From an uncultured Rhodospirillaceae bacterium (GTDB lineage Bacteria > Pseudomonadota > Alphaproteobacteria > RF32 > CAG-239): a stretch of DNA of 8,766 nucleotides. The stretch covers positions 1-8,766 of the forward strand of contig OMQE01000122.1 of NCBI GenBank assembly GCA_900313155.1, written 5' to 3'. Below are positions 1 through 5,390 of the stretch, in pieces (positions within the stretch are counted from its first letter, which is position 1; each line of letters starts with the position of its first letter). A model generated the notes under the pieces. It was not told the origin of the DNA. It was given only the letters and a program-made list of their open reading frames with translations, and did no database searches. The position numbers and the translations under genes were made by a program.

Positions 1-440
1 CCATACTCAAAGGCGTCGATAATGCATTCGATATAGGCCTGCGAGCGGTGCGACGGATATTCGAGCTTATCAGTCTTACCGTCGGTGTAGAATTTTTCCG
101 GTGAGGCAAATGCACCTCCGGGGAGAACGACAGCGTCGCAGTCGGCAATCTGATTGCGATGATGCACAAAGTCGAGCAGCATAATCTGTGCGCCTGTTCG
201 TGCCAGAGCCAACACATAATTTCTGCCGAGGCAGTAGTGTCCTTCTTCGCGACCAAACAGAATACCAATGATTGGTGCCTTCTTTTGCGGAACAGAACAG
301 CCAAGCTTGGTGTAGTCTTCCGGGCTTAGGTACCAGTACGGAACTGTGATACCGCAGAGATTTCTAGAAATTTTTTGCCATTCGGCGTCTGAAATTCCAT
401 AGCCATTGAACTGTGGCAATTCTTTAACAAAATTTTTCAT
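1..440 (-). CDS. Peptidase C26 / class I glutamine amidotransferase-like protein (5' part, runs off window)
   Basis: Reading leftward from ATG (438-440) the frame stays open to the window edge, giving 146 residues. A stretch PIIGI at 56-60, then GHY at 67-69, a helix NYVLALARTGAQIMLL (74-89) and DAVVLPGG at 102-109 follow the order seen in gamma-glutamyl hydrolase / PuuD-type class I amidotransferase folds. Members hydrolyse gamma-glutamyl amide bonds in the cytoplasm. The nucleophile elbow (GICRG/GICAG-like Cys) and the His-Glu pair would lie beyond the edge, so activity cannot be judged. About 50 residues precede the core domain, longer than PuuD normally has. No signal peptide is seen. The gene has a strong promoter but no Shine-Dalgarno sequence before the ATG. 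Codon use is richer in GC-ending codons (CTC, GCC, GAC) than in the moxR or ompH genes. The family is fairly sure; the substrate is unknown. Confidence 0.75.
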   Translation of the reverse strand, partial: MKNFVKELPQFNGYGISDAEWQKISRNLCGITVPYWYLSPEDYTKLGCSVPQKKAPIIGILFGREEGHYCLGRNYVLALARTGAQIMLLDFVHHRNQIADCDAVVLPGGAFASPEKFYTDGKTDKLEYPSHRSQAYIECIIDAFEY

Positions 441-495
441 AAGCGTTTTGTTTTTTAGGGGTTAATAATAAAATTAATAATGTAAAATTGTCAGT

Positions 496-523
496 ATTAT
501 AGCACGCAAAAATTATTTGTCAA
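496..523 (-). promoter_or_regulatory. Strong sigma70-type promoter of the leftward C26 gene
   Basis: On the minus strand TTGACA (518-523) and TATAAT (496-501) are both perfect consensus hexamers with a 16-nt spacer, and TGC directly before TATAAT makes it also an extended -10. Transcription should begin near 489, leaving a leader of about 49 nt before the ATG at 440. It is the best match to consensus in the window. Confidence 0.85.
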
Positions 524-550
524 TTTGTTTATTAAAGAAGTTCTTTTTGA

Positions 551-574
551 TTAAATAGGGGGTTTAATTAGGGG
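551..574. repeat. Imperfect 11-nt direct repeat, 13-nt period
   Basis: TTAAATAGGGG (551-561) and TTAATTAGGGG (564-574) match at 10 of 11 positions. The runs of four G are conspicuous in otherwise A+T-rich DNA. The pair lies about 60-85 bases upstream of the predicted start of the leftward transcript, where an activator could bind. The role is inferred only. Confidence 0.45.
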
Positions 575-584
575 AGCAAAGTGA

Positions 585-618
585 TTATATAAAAAACGAA
601 TCGGTAACTTTTATATAA
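585..618. repeat. 10-bp perfect inverted repeat
   Basis: TTATATAAAA (585-594) is the exact reverse complement of TTTTATATAA (609-618) around a 14-nt centre containing the less A/T-rich CGAATCGGT. It lies immediately upstream of the extended -10 at 636-644, around the position of a -35 box, which suits a regulator site. A/T-only arms make chance occurrence possible. Confidence 0.4.
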
Positions 619-635
619 ATTATGTAAAATCAATA

Positions 636-644
636 TGTTATAAT
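636..644 (+). promoter_or_regulatory. Isolated extended -10 promoter element
   Basis: TGT followed by TATAAT (639-644) is a perfect extended -10. No good -35 hexamer lies 16-18 bases upstream. A transcript from here would start near 651 and either run into the lipoprotein gene with a leader of about 200 nt or stop at the hairpin ending at 739. Confidence 0.35.
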
Positions 645-686
645 ATTATTAAAAAAGAATCTTTGATGAATTGAAAATTACTTTTT

Positions 687-739
687 ATAAGATAAATATT
701 ATAAGATAGGCAAAAATTAAAATATTTATCTTATTTTTT
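687..739 (+). repeat. 14-bp perfect inverted repeat followed by six T residues
   Basis: ATAAGATAAATATT (687-700) is the exact reverse complement of 721-734, with a 20-nt loop, and six T residues follow (734-739). ATAAGATA also recurs directly at 701-708, so this octamer occurs three times in 48 bases, twice direct and once inverted. It could be a weak intrinsic terminator of a short transcript from 636-644, or a multi-site operator. The stem has only two G-C pairs, which weakens the terminator reading. Confidence 0.4.
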
Positions 740-770
740 AGACATTTTTTAAAAAATAGTAAAAAAATAC

Positions 771-800
771 TTAACAAATGATTAATTTTCTGTTAATAAT
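771..800 (+). promoter_or_regulatory. Probable promoter of the lipoprotein gene
   Basis: TTAACA (771-776) resembles a -35 box. AATAAT (795-800) matches five of six -10 positions at an 18-nt spacing; alternatively TAATAA (794-799) at 17 nt carries an upstream TGT. The start would fall near 806, giving a leader of about 45 nt. A/T richness makes the exact hexamers uncertain. Confidence 0.4.
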
Positions 801-850
801 AAGTTTAGTATGAATATGCAAAGTTTTCAGAAAATTAACTGGAGGATTTT

Positions 851-1264
851 ATGAAAAATTTATTTTATTTATCTGTCCTGGTTCTGGCTGCCGGTTTGTC
901 GGCTTGCGCCAGTGATGTGAACGAGGGCAACGGCTATCAATATAACGGCCGTGAAGGTTGTAGTGATACCTTGATTAAAGAACGTCCGGCACCGGTTGTT
1001 CAACCGGCTCCGATTGCGCAAAGTTGCGGTTGTCCGGTAACTATGCCTAGTTGCGGTTGTCCGGCACAGGAATATACTGTTAGAACACCGGTTAAGGTGA
1101 TTTATCAGAACACTACTTACCGCACGGTTTATGAACCGAGAACATTTGCGACGACGTCTTATGAAGAACGTCCGTATATGGGTTGCCCGACCGGTAATTG
1201 CACGGTAGCACAGCAACCGGTAATGGGGTATCAGAGACCTGCAATGGCTTATCAGATGAGATAA
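851..1264 (+). CDS. Small cysteine-rich lipoprotein, function unknown
   Basis: The 137-residue product starts with a classic lipoprotein signal: Lys3, a hydrophobic core (residues 4-16) and lipobox LSAC with Cys19. It should be lipidated and membrane-anchored facing the periplasm. GGAGG at 841-845, five bases before the ATG, fixes the start. The mature part is low-complexity, rich in Pro, Gln, Thr and Tyr, with a proline stretch (46-54), a duplicated SCGCP (58-62 and 67-71) and GCPTGNC (111-117). Besides the lipidated Cys19 there are seven cysteines (37, 59, 61, 68, 70, 112, 117), which could form disulfides or bind metal. No known family is recognised. The gene is probably monocistronic: its own promoter region lies upstream and a strong terminator 26 nt downstream. 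The lipoprotein call is firm; the function is unknown. Confidence 0.85.
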   Translation: MKNLFYLSVLVLAAGLSACASDVNEGNGYQYNGREGCSDTLIKERPAPVVQPAPIAQSCGCPVTMPSCGCPAQEYTVRTPVKVIYQNTTYRTVYEPRTFATTSYEERPYMGCPTGNCTVAQQPVMGYQRPAMAYQMR

Positions 1265-1290
1265 TCATCAGGCAGATTTATGATTTAACG

Positions 1291-1324
1291 ACCGATGGTC
1301 TAGGTTGAGACCGTCGGTTTTTTT
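1291..1324 (+). terminator. Intrinsic terminator after the lipoprotein gene
   Basis: ACCGATGGTCT (1291-1301) pairs with AGACCGTCGGT (1308-1318) through an 11-bp stem with one T-G wobble and a six-base loop, followed by a run of T residues (1318-1324). Confidence 0.9.
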
Positions 1325-1326
1325 GT

Positions 1327-1355
1327 TTGACATAATAGGAAAAATTTGCTACTTT
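1327..1355 (+). promoter_or_regulatory. Probable promoter of the 254-aa unknown gene
   Basis: A perfect TTGACA (1327-1332) is followed after 17 nt by TACTTT (1350-1355), a weak -10 preceded by TGC (extended -10). It lies directly after the upstream terminator and about 60 nt before the ATG at 1413, so it most likely drives that gene alone. Confidence 0.55.
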
Positions 1356-1412
1356 CGGAAGCTGAAAAGATTATGATTTATATAAGTATTAACTTTCTAA
1401 AAACTTACAATT

Positions 1413-2177
1413 ATGAACGAAAAGATTTATGAATTGCAGTCGCCCGAATGGGAAAAGACGGTGATGATGCATTTGGTGATTAAAGGCGATGCCGACAGAA
1501 TTGCCGAATTTGTTGAAGAAGGCTGGGGTGTGTATCCCGAAATTCTTAACTTGCTGGCAGCTTTTGAGGACACCAAGGTGCTGAACAAGGTTCTTAAGGC
1601 AGCAGCCGCGGTGGAGCGCTATAATGTAGAGAGGCTCTGTGGTTGGTTCAAGGCGTTTTTCGGGGCAGGTTGGAAAGGCGAGGTGGCAGAATATGGTTTG
1701 CAGAAAATTGCTGCCAAATATTTTTCCCCCGAGGAGTGTGAAAAAAACGAATTTTGGGAGGCGCTGAAGGATAATTGCAGTTTTACCTCATGTGAAATTC
1801 TGCACAAGCACTTCGGCATGGAGTGGATGTTCAACTGGTGCGACGAACTGCGTGAGGCATCAAAGGCTAATCCGCTTTCCGACGAAGCCAGAAGTAAGCT
1901 GGAATATTGCGAATACTTCCTGAGTCAGCAAGGGCAATTCGAATATTTGCGTAAAAACGCGTGCTGGAAAGCTCTGCGCTACAAGGCAGGATACGAATAT
2001 TTGGCCTCAATTGGCGACTATATGGCCATTATGAACTGTGTATGCGTGAAAGACGACCTCCCAGACGAGCTTAAAGTTTATGTGCGGTCGATTTTGGACG
2101 CCGCCGAAGCCAAGATGAGTAAAGATGACAGAGCTTGGTATAAGGCGATTAGGAGCGGACTTCTCTTGAAGATATAA
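1413..2177 (+). CDS. Unrecognised 254-aa helical protein, weakly ankyrin-like
   Basis: I do not recognise this gene. It has no signal peptide or membrane segment and should be cytoplasmic. The sequence is almost wholly alpha-helical in character and unusually rich in Trp and Cys. Near the N-terminus MMHLVIKGDADRIAEFVEEG (18-37) resembles an ankyrin helix pair (HLA..GD...V..LLE.G), and ACWKALRYKAGYEYLASIGD near the C-terminus has a similar look, so it may be a degenerate helical-repeat, protein-binding protein. The ATG at 1413 has no Shine-Dalgarno sequence. In-frame Met codons at 1464 and 1467 are alternatives but would remove the start of the ankyrin-like part. Codons such as AAG, CTG, CTT and GAG are much commoner than in the moxR or ompH genes, so the gene may be acquired or under different selection. 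It is monocistronic, between its own promoter and terminator. Confidence 0.75.
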   Translation: MNEKIYELQSPEWEKTVMMHLVIKGDADRIAEFVEEGWGVYPEILNLLAAFEDTKVLNKVLKAAAAVERYNVERLCGWFKAFFGAGWKGEVAEYGLQKIAAKYFSPEECEKNEFWEALKDNCSFTSCEILHKHFGMEWMFNWCDELREASKANPLSDEARSKLEYCEYFLSQQGQFEYLRKNACWKALRYKAGYEYLASIGDYMAIMNCVCVKDDLPDELKVYVRSILDAAEAKMSKDDRAWYKAIRSGLLLKI

Positions 2178-2206
2178 GTTGCAGAAATTGTAAAATTTTA
2201 CCAAAC

Positions 2207-2231
2207 GGGGTGCCGGTCTGGCACCTTTTTT
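2207..2231 (+). terminator. Intrinsic terminator after the 254-aa gene
   Basis: GGTGCC (2209-2214) pairs with GGCACC (2220-2225) across a five-base loop, followed by TTTTTT (2226-2231); G-T pairs can lengthen the stem by two. A 12-bp palindrome, GTAAAATTTTAC (2190-2201), lies between the stop codon and this hairpin. Confidence 0.9.
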
Positions 2232-2284
2232 GTTTTACATACCGGTTTAATTTACAAATTTTTGCAAAACGATACATAAAATAC

Positions 2285-2315
2285 TTGATTTTTGCATTTT
2301 ATAATATAATATAAG
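2285..2315 (+). promoter_or_regulatory. ompH promoter with overlapping tandem -10 hexamers
   Basis: TATAAT occurs at 2300-2305 and again at 2305-2310, followed by TATAAG at 2310-2315, a 5-nt period of -10 sequences. The only -35-like hexamer, TTGATT (2285-2290), is 14 nt from the second and 19 nt from the third, so the register used is unclear. Transcription should start around 2312-2322, leaving a leader of about 75-85 nt that can form small hairpins (GCCC 2315-2318 with GGGC 2325-2328; GGCA 2357-2360 with TGCC 2366-2369). Confidence 0.55.
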
Positions 2316-2395
2316 CCCCATGGTGGGCAGATATGTTTATAGGCGCACTATGGAAAGGCATGTATTGCCATCAATTATAATTGAAAGGAACAAAA

Positions 2396-2851
2396 ATGAA
2401 AAAACAAGTTGTTGTATTAATTGCAATTGCGGCATTTGTATTGGGCGCTGTTGCTTGTTGCTTAGGTTGCTGCGGTAAGTCTAAAATTGCCGTTGTAGAT
2501 ATTGCTGCCATTGTTGGCCAATCTGAACAAGTTCAGGCTTTGAAGACAGAACAAGCTGCTCAAGCTCAGGCTTTGGCTCAATGGTTACAAGCTGCTCAAG
2601 CAGAAGTTGAAAAACAAACAGATGCTAAGAAAAAAGAAGAATTGTTGCAACAATATAATGCGGAATTTACTCAAAAGAGAGATGCCGCTGCACAACAATA
2701 TGCTGCAAGATTGCAAGAAGTTGACAACAGCATCAGACAAACAATTGTTGAAGTAGCTAAAGATAAGGGCTATAAAATGGTTGTGGTTAAAGAAGTTGTT
2801 ATTGACGGCGGTAAGGATATTACCGAAGAAGTTGCTAAAGTTGTAAAATAA
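2396..2851 (+). CDS. OmpH/Skp-family periplasmic chaperone-like protein
   Basis: The 151-residue product has the OmpH/Skp layout: an N-terminal hydrophobic export segment (4-20), a first beta strand KIAVVDIAAIV (30-40), a long Gln/Ala/Lys/Glu-rich coiled-coil stretch (about 45-110, the Skp 'tentacle') and a closing block ending DITEEVAKVVK (141-151). Skp trimers hold unfolded outer-membrane proteins in the periplasm. The ATG at 2396 is preferred over the in-frame TTG at 2381 because AAAGGA (2384-2389) sits at normal distance from the ATG. The signal segment ends in an odd CCLGCC cluster (21-26): AVAC at 18-21 is a poor lipobox, so the protein may be lipidated, membrane-anchored or cleaved. 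Codon use is strongly biased (CAA, GAA, GCT, GTT), suggesting high expression. The family is well supported; its localisation is uncertain. Confidence 0.85.
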   Translation: MKKQVVVLIAIAAFVLGAVACCLGCCGKSKIAVVDIAAIVGQSEQVQALKTEQAAQAQALAQWLQAAQAEVEKQTDAKKKEELLQQYNAEFTQKRDAAAQQYAARLQEVDNSIRQTIVEVAKDKGYKMVVVKEVVIDGGKDITEEVAKVVK

Positions 2852-2875
2852 TCAAAAACTTCTTTGCATATAATG

Positions 2876-2908
2876 AAAAAATCCTCACTTGAAAGAGTGA
2901 GGATTTTT
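2876..2908. terminator. Bidirectional terminator between ompH and uvrD (hairpin 1)
   Basis: ATCCTCACT (2881-2889) pairs with AGTGAGGAT (2896-2904), closed by a T-G pair on a GAAA tetraloop. A residues before (2876-2880) and T residues after (2904-2908) allow termination on both strands. Confidence 0.88.
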
Positions 2909-2919
2909 GTACATAGAAA

Positions 2920-2951
2920 ACCCACGCGTTTTACGCGTGGGTCTCTTTTTT
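2920..2951. terminator. Second strong terminator hairpin between ompH and uvrD
   Basis: ACCCACGCGT (2920-2929) pairs perfectly with ACGCGTGGGT (2933-2942) around a three-base loop, followed by CTC and T residues (2946-2951). The A residues at 2917-2920 give a short T run on the minus strand, so it may also stop uvrD transcripts. Confidence 0.82.
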
Positions 2952-2988
2952 GTGCTGCACAAATGAAAAAACGTGTTACTTCATTTGT
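2949..2988. repeat. Overlapping inverted repeats downstream of uvrD
   Basis: TTTGTGC (2949-2955) and GCACAAA (2957-2963) form a near-perfect palindrome around one T. Overlapping it, ACAAATGAA (2959-2967) pairs with TTCATTTGT (2980-2988). The two hairpins share bases and are mutually exclusive. They lie just past the uvrD stop codon, and the A-tract at 2966-2971 would read as U residues in a uvrD transcript, inside the second hairpin's loop. They may be part of the uvrD 3' end. Confidence 0.55.
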
Positions 2989-2999
2989 TAATGGGCTTA

Positions 3000-5348
3000 T
3001 TAAGCGCGGCGAAGGTAGCTGCCCATCACTTTTTTGCGTCCGAATTTTTCAAACTGGACCTCACAAGATTGACCTGAAACTGCAACAATTTTACCATATC
3101 CGAAGCTTTCGTGAAAAACTTTAATTCCAATCAGGCTGGATGTTCGCCCACTTTGATAGGAATTGTAGTCGGCATAATCGTCCGGTTCGTATGAATATTC
3201 ATGTTCCTCTTGAGGTTCATATCTTTGGTAGCTCGGTTTTGTTGAAAACGCCGGTTTGCGCCTATTATAATTTTGCCGATATCCATTATATGAACGCCCG
3301 TAATTTCCGTAAGATGAGCCGCCACTGTAACATTGGCTCATTTGGTTACTGATATTCAAGCAATCGGTTGGAATTTCGTTAATAAAACGCGATGGTTCAT
3401 TATTTTGCCACTGACCATATAAACGCCGACTGTGCGCCAAAGTAATGTAGAGGTTTTGTTTGGCTCGGGTAATTGCAACGTATGCCAATCTGCGTTCTTC
3501 TTCCAAAGAATCGGAGCCGCCTTCTTCCAAACTTTTTTGATGAGGAAACAGTGTTTCTTCCCACCCCGGCAAAAAAACCGTATCAAATTCCAAACCTTTG
3601 GCAGAGTGAAGCGTCATCAGCATCACTTTGTTCGAATCGGTAACACTATCGTTATCCATAACTAAACTGACATGTTCCATAAATTCACTCAAATTAGGGT
3701 AATTAGCTTCATCACCCATAACATTTATCAGCTCGCGGAGGTTATCAAGACGCCCCGGAGCCTCAACCGAAGTGTCATTTTTAAGCATATCCCAATATCC
3801 GGACTCGGTTAAAACCTGTTCTGCCAACTCTCCAAGCGGAATGGCTTGTTCCATTTTATCCCATTCGGCAAAATGTTGCATCAGCTCACTTAAATTGTTT
3901 TTGACTTTGCCGCTGATGATGTTTTGTTCAATCGCTAAATTGACGGCGGCGTAGAGAGATATGTGTTGCTCACGGGCAATTTGTTGCAGTTTTTCTATGG
4001 TTTTGGCACCAACACCGCGCGTCGGTTTGTTAATAATGCGTTCAAAAGCCAAGTCGTCAGAAGGTTGAAGAATAACTCGATAATAGGCCAAAGCATCACG
4101 AATTTCAGCACGTTCGTAGAACTTCGGGCCACCGATAACTTGGTAGGGAACCGCTTCTCGCACAAATTTTTCTTCGAATTCGCGGGTTTGGAAGGCTGTG
4201 CGCACCAAAACCGCCATATTGGCATAGTCTTTGCCGGTGCGATGCAAACGTTCAATTTCGGCGGCAATCCACTCGGCTTCTTCGCTACCGTCTGTCATGG
4301 CAATCAGGCGAATTTTTTCGTTATTTTCTTTTGTGGCCGGACTATTTTCGGCGACACGTAATGTTTTACCTAAACGGGTGGCGTTGTGAGCAATCAAACT
4401 GCTGGCAGCGTTCAAAATATTAGCCGTGGAACGATAATTGCGTTCCAGACGAATAACCTTAGCATCTTCAAAATCTTTTTGAAAGCGCATTATATTTTCT
4501 ATTTCGGCACCACGCCAAGAATATATGGATTGGTCATCATCACCGACACAGCACAAATTTCGGCTCTTCTGCGAGAGTAAGCGCAAAAACAGATATTGAG
4601 TAACATTAGTGTCTTGATACTCATCAACCATAATATAGCGGAATTTATCTTGATATTTTTGTAAAACATCAGCATTAGACATCAAAATAATGAGCGTATA
4701 AAGAAGAATATCACCAAAATCAACACAGTTTAATTCCAGCAAACGAGCCTGATATTTTTGATAGATGCTGATGAGTACATTAGAACGAAATTCACTGACC
4801 GCTTTATCAACGGTAATACCTTTATCTTTCAGGCGAGAGATTTTTTCTACCAGACTTTGCGGCGGGTATTTTTTATCATCAATACCTTCGGCTTCTAAAA
4901 TTTGTTTAATCAGGCGCTTTTGGTCATCTTCGCCTAAAATGGTGAAGTTTGGTTTTAAGCCGACTAATTCGGCATGGAGGCGCAAAATTTTGACACATAT
5001 ACTATGAAAAGTGCCAAGCCAGACATTATTCACCATATCGCCAATCAGATTTTGGACGCGTGCGCGCATTTCTTTGGCGGCACGATTTGTAAATGTGACG
5101 ACCAAGCAGTTCCATGGGTTAGCCAAGTTTTTTGTTAAAATATAAGCCAATCTGGTGGTTAAAACTTTGGTTTTACCGGTGCCGGCGCCGGAAAGCACCA
5201 AAAGAGGTCCTTCGGTTGTTTCAACGGCCTGTCGTTGCTCCGGATTAAGCTCATCAAGCCATGGCGTTTGTGGCTTTAAGGCGCTGATATTATCGTATAT
5301 TTGCGGTGCGGTATTATCTTCGTCCAAATCAAAAATATCGTCATTCAT
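3000..5348 (-). CDS. uvrD: UvrD/PcrA-type ATP-dependent DNA helicase
   Basis: This 782-residue superfamily 1A helicase (3'-5' DNA unwinding in repair and replication restart, cytoplasmic) is complete. In order: Q motif LNPEQRQAV (34-42), Walker A GAGTGKT (54-60), TFTNRAAKEM (motif Ia), VDEYQDTN near 241 (Walker B), GDDDQSIYSWRGA near 268 (motif III), NYRS near 303 (IV), MTLHSAKGLEF near 578 (V) and VAITRAKQNLYI near 625 (VI). The last ~45 residues, GIKVFHESFGYGKIVAVSG onward, match the C-terminal Tudor-like domain of PcrA/UvrD known to contact RNA polymerase. Between it and the helicase core lies a Tyr/Gly/Ser/Asn/Arg-rich linker (about 669-735). PcrA and UvrD cannot be separated from sequence alone. 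The ATG is preceded by a weak purine stretch AAGAAG. It is transcribed divergently from moxR and convergently with ompH. An acidic ~30-residue extension precedes the Q motif. Confidence 0.95.
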   Translation of the reverse strand: MNDDIFDLDEDNTAPQIYDNISALKPQTPWLDELNPEQRQAVETTEGPLLVLSGAGTGKTKVLTTRLAYILTKNLANPWNCLVVTFTNRAAKEMRARVQNLIGDMVNNVWLGTFHSICVKILRLHAELVGLKPNFTILGEDDQKRLIKQILEAEGIDDKKYPPQSLVEKISRLKDKGITVDKAVSEFRSNVLISIYQKYQARLLELNCVDFGDILLYTLIILMSNADVLQKYQDKFRYIMVDEYQDTNVTQYLFLRLLSQKSRNLCCVGDDDQSIYSWRGAEIENIMRFQKDFEDAKVIRLERNYRSTANILNAASSLIAHNATRLGKTLRVAENSPATKENNEKIRLIAMTDGSEEAEWIAAEIERLHRTGKDYANMAVLVRTAFQTREFEEKFVREAVPYQVIGGPKFYERAEIRDALAYYRVILQPSDDLAFERIINKPTRGVGAKTIEKLQQIAREQHISLYAAVNLAIEQNIISGKVKNNLSELMQHFAEWDKMEQAIPLGELAEQVLTESGYWDMLKNDTSVEAPGRLDNLRELINVMGDEANYPNLSEFMEHVSLVMDNDSVTDSNKVMLMTLHSAKGLEFDTVFLPGWEETLFPHQKSLEEGGSDSLEEERRLAYVAITRAKQNLYITLAHSRRLYGQWQNNEPSRFINEIPTDCLNISNQMSQCYSGGSSYGNYGRSYNGYRQNYNRRKPAFSTKPSYQRYEPQEEHEYSYEPDDYADYNSYQSGRTSSLIGIKVFHESFGYGKIVAVSGQSCEVQFEKFGRKKVMGSYLRRA

Positions 5349-5390
5349 TGTTTTCTTCTTATATATTTTGCTTGTCTTTAATCTTTTTAA

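Larger units (their letters stand above)
441..850. other. Long A+T-rich intergenic region with repeats and divergent promoters
   Basis: About 410 bases hold no credible gene; no frame has a long ORF with a ribosome-binding site. The region contains the leftward C26 promoter (496-523), an 11-nt direct repeat (551-561 and 564-574), a 10-bp inverted repeat (585-594/609-618), an isolated extended -10 sequence (636-644), a 14-bp inverted repeat followed by T residues (687-700/721-734), a 14-bp palindrome (744-757) and the probable promoter of the lipoprotein gene (771-800). The repeats are almost purely A/T, so some may be chance. No DnaA-box cluster is seen that would suggest an origin. Confidence 0.7.

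Noticed and set aside
441..850. Replication origin, suggested by A/T richness and repeats
   Set aside because: No cluster of DnaA boxes (TTATNCACA-like) and no dnaA/dnaN or other origin-linked neighbour; the repeats are better explained as regulatory sites.
869..1216. 115-aa minus-strand open frame opposite the lipoprotein gene
   Set aside because: The plus frame has a lipobox, a strong Shine-Dalgarno site and a terminator; the minus frame is Arg/Thr-rich without coding character.
2381..2395. TTG start for ompH, five codons upstream of the chosen ATG
   Set aside because: The purine-rich ribosome-binding site lies within these codons, which fits initiation at the ATG at 2396.
2320..2478. Possible ~52-aa leader peptide starting ATG GTG GGC in the ompH leader
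   Set aside because: No Shine-Dalgarno sequence, the ATG lies at or before the likely transcription start, and the frame overlaps ompH out of phase; probably chance.
2920..2942. Possible recombination or attachment site (paired ACGCGT with perfect arms)
   Set aside because: It is followed by a T run and placed directly between convergent gene ends, so an intrinsic terminator is the simpler reading; no integrase or target duplication is near.
2864..3124. 86-aa plus-strand open frame downstream of ompH
   Set aside because: It runs through two clear terminators and then antisense to the uvrD C-terminus; no ribosome-binding site and no recognisable domain.
3963..4361. 132-aa plus-strand open frame inside uvrD
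   Set aside because: It is antisense to conserved helicase sequence and shows no ribosome-binding site or family features; a shadow of the real gene.
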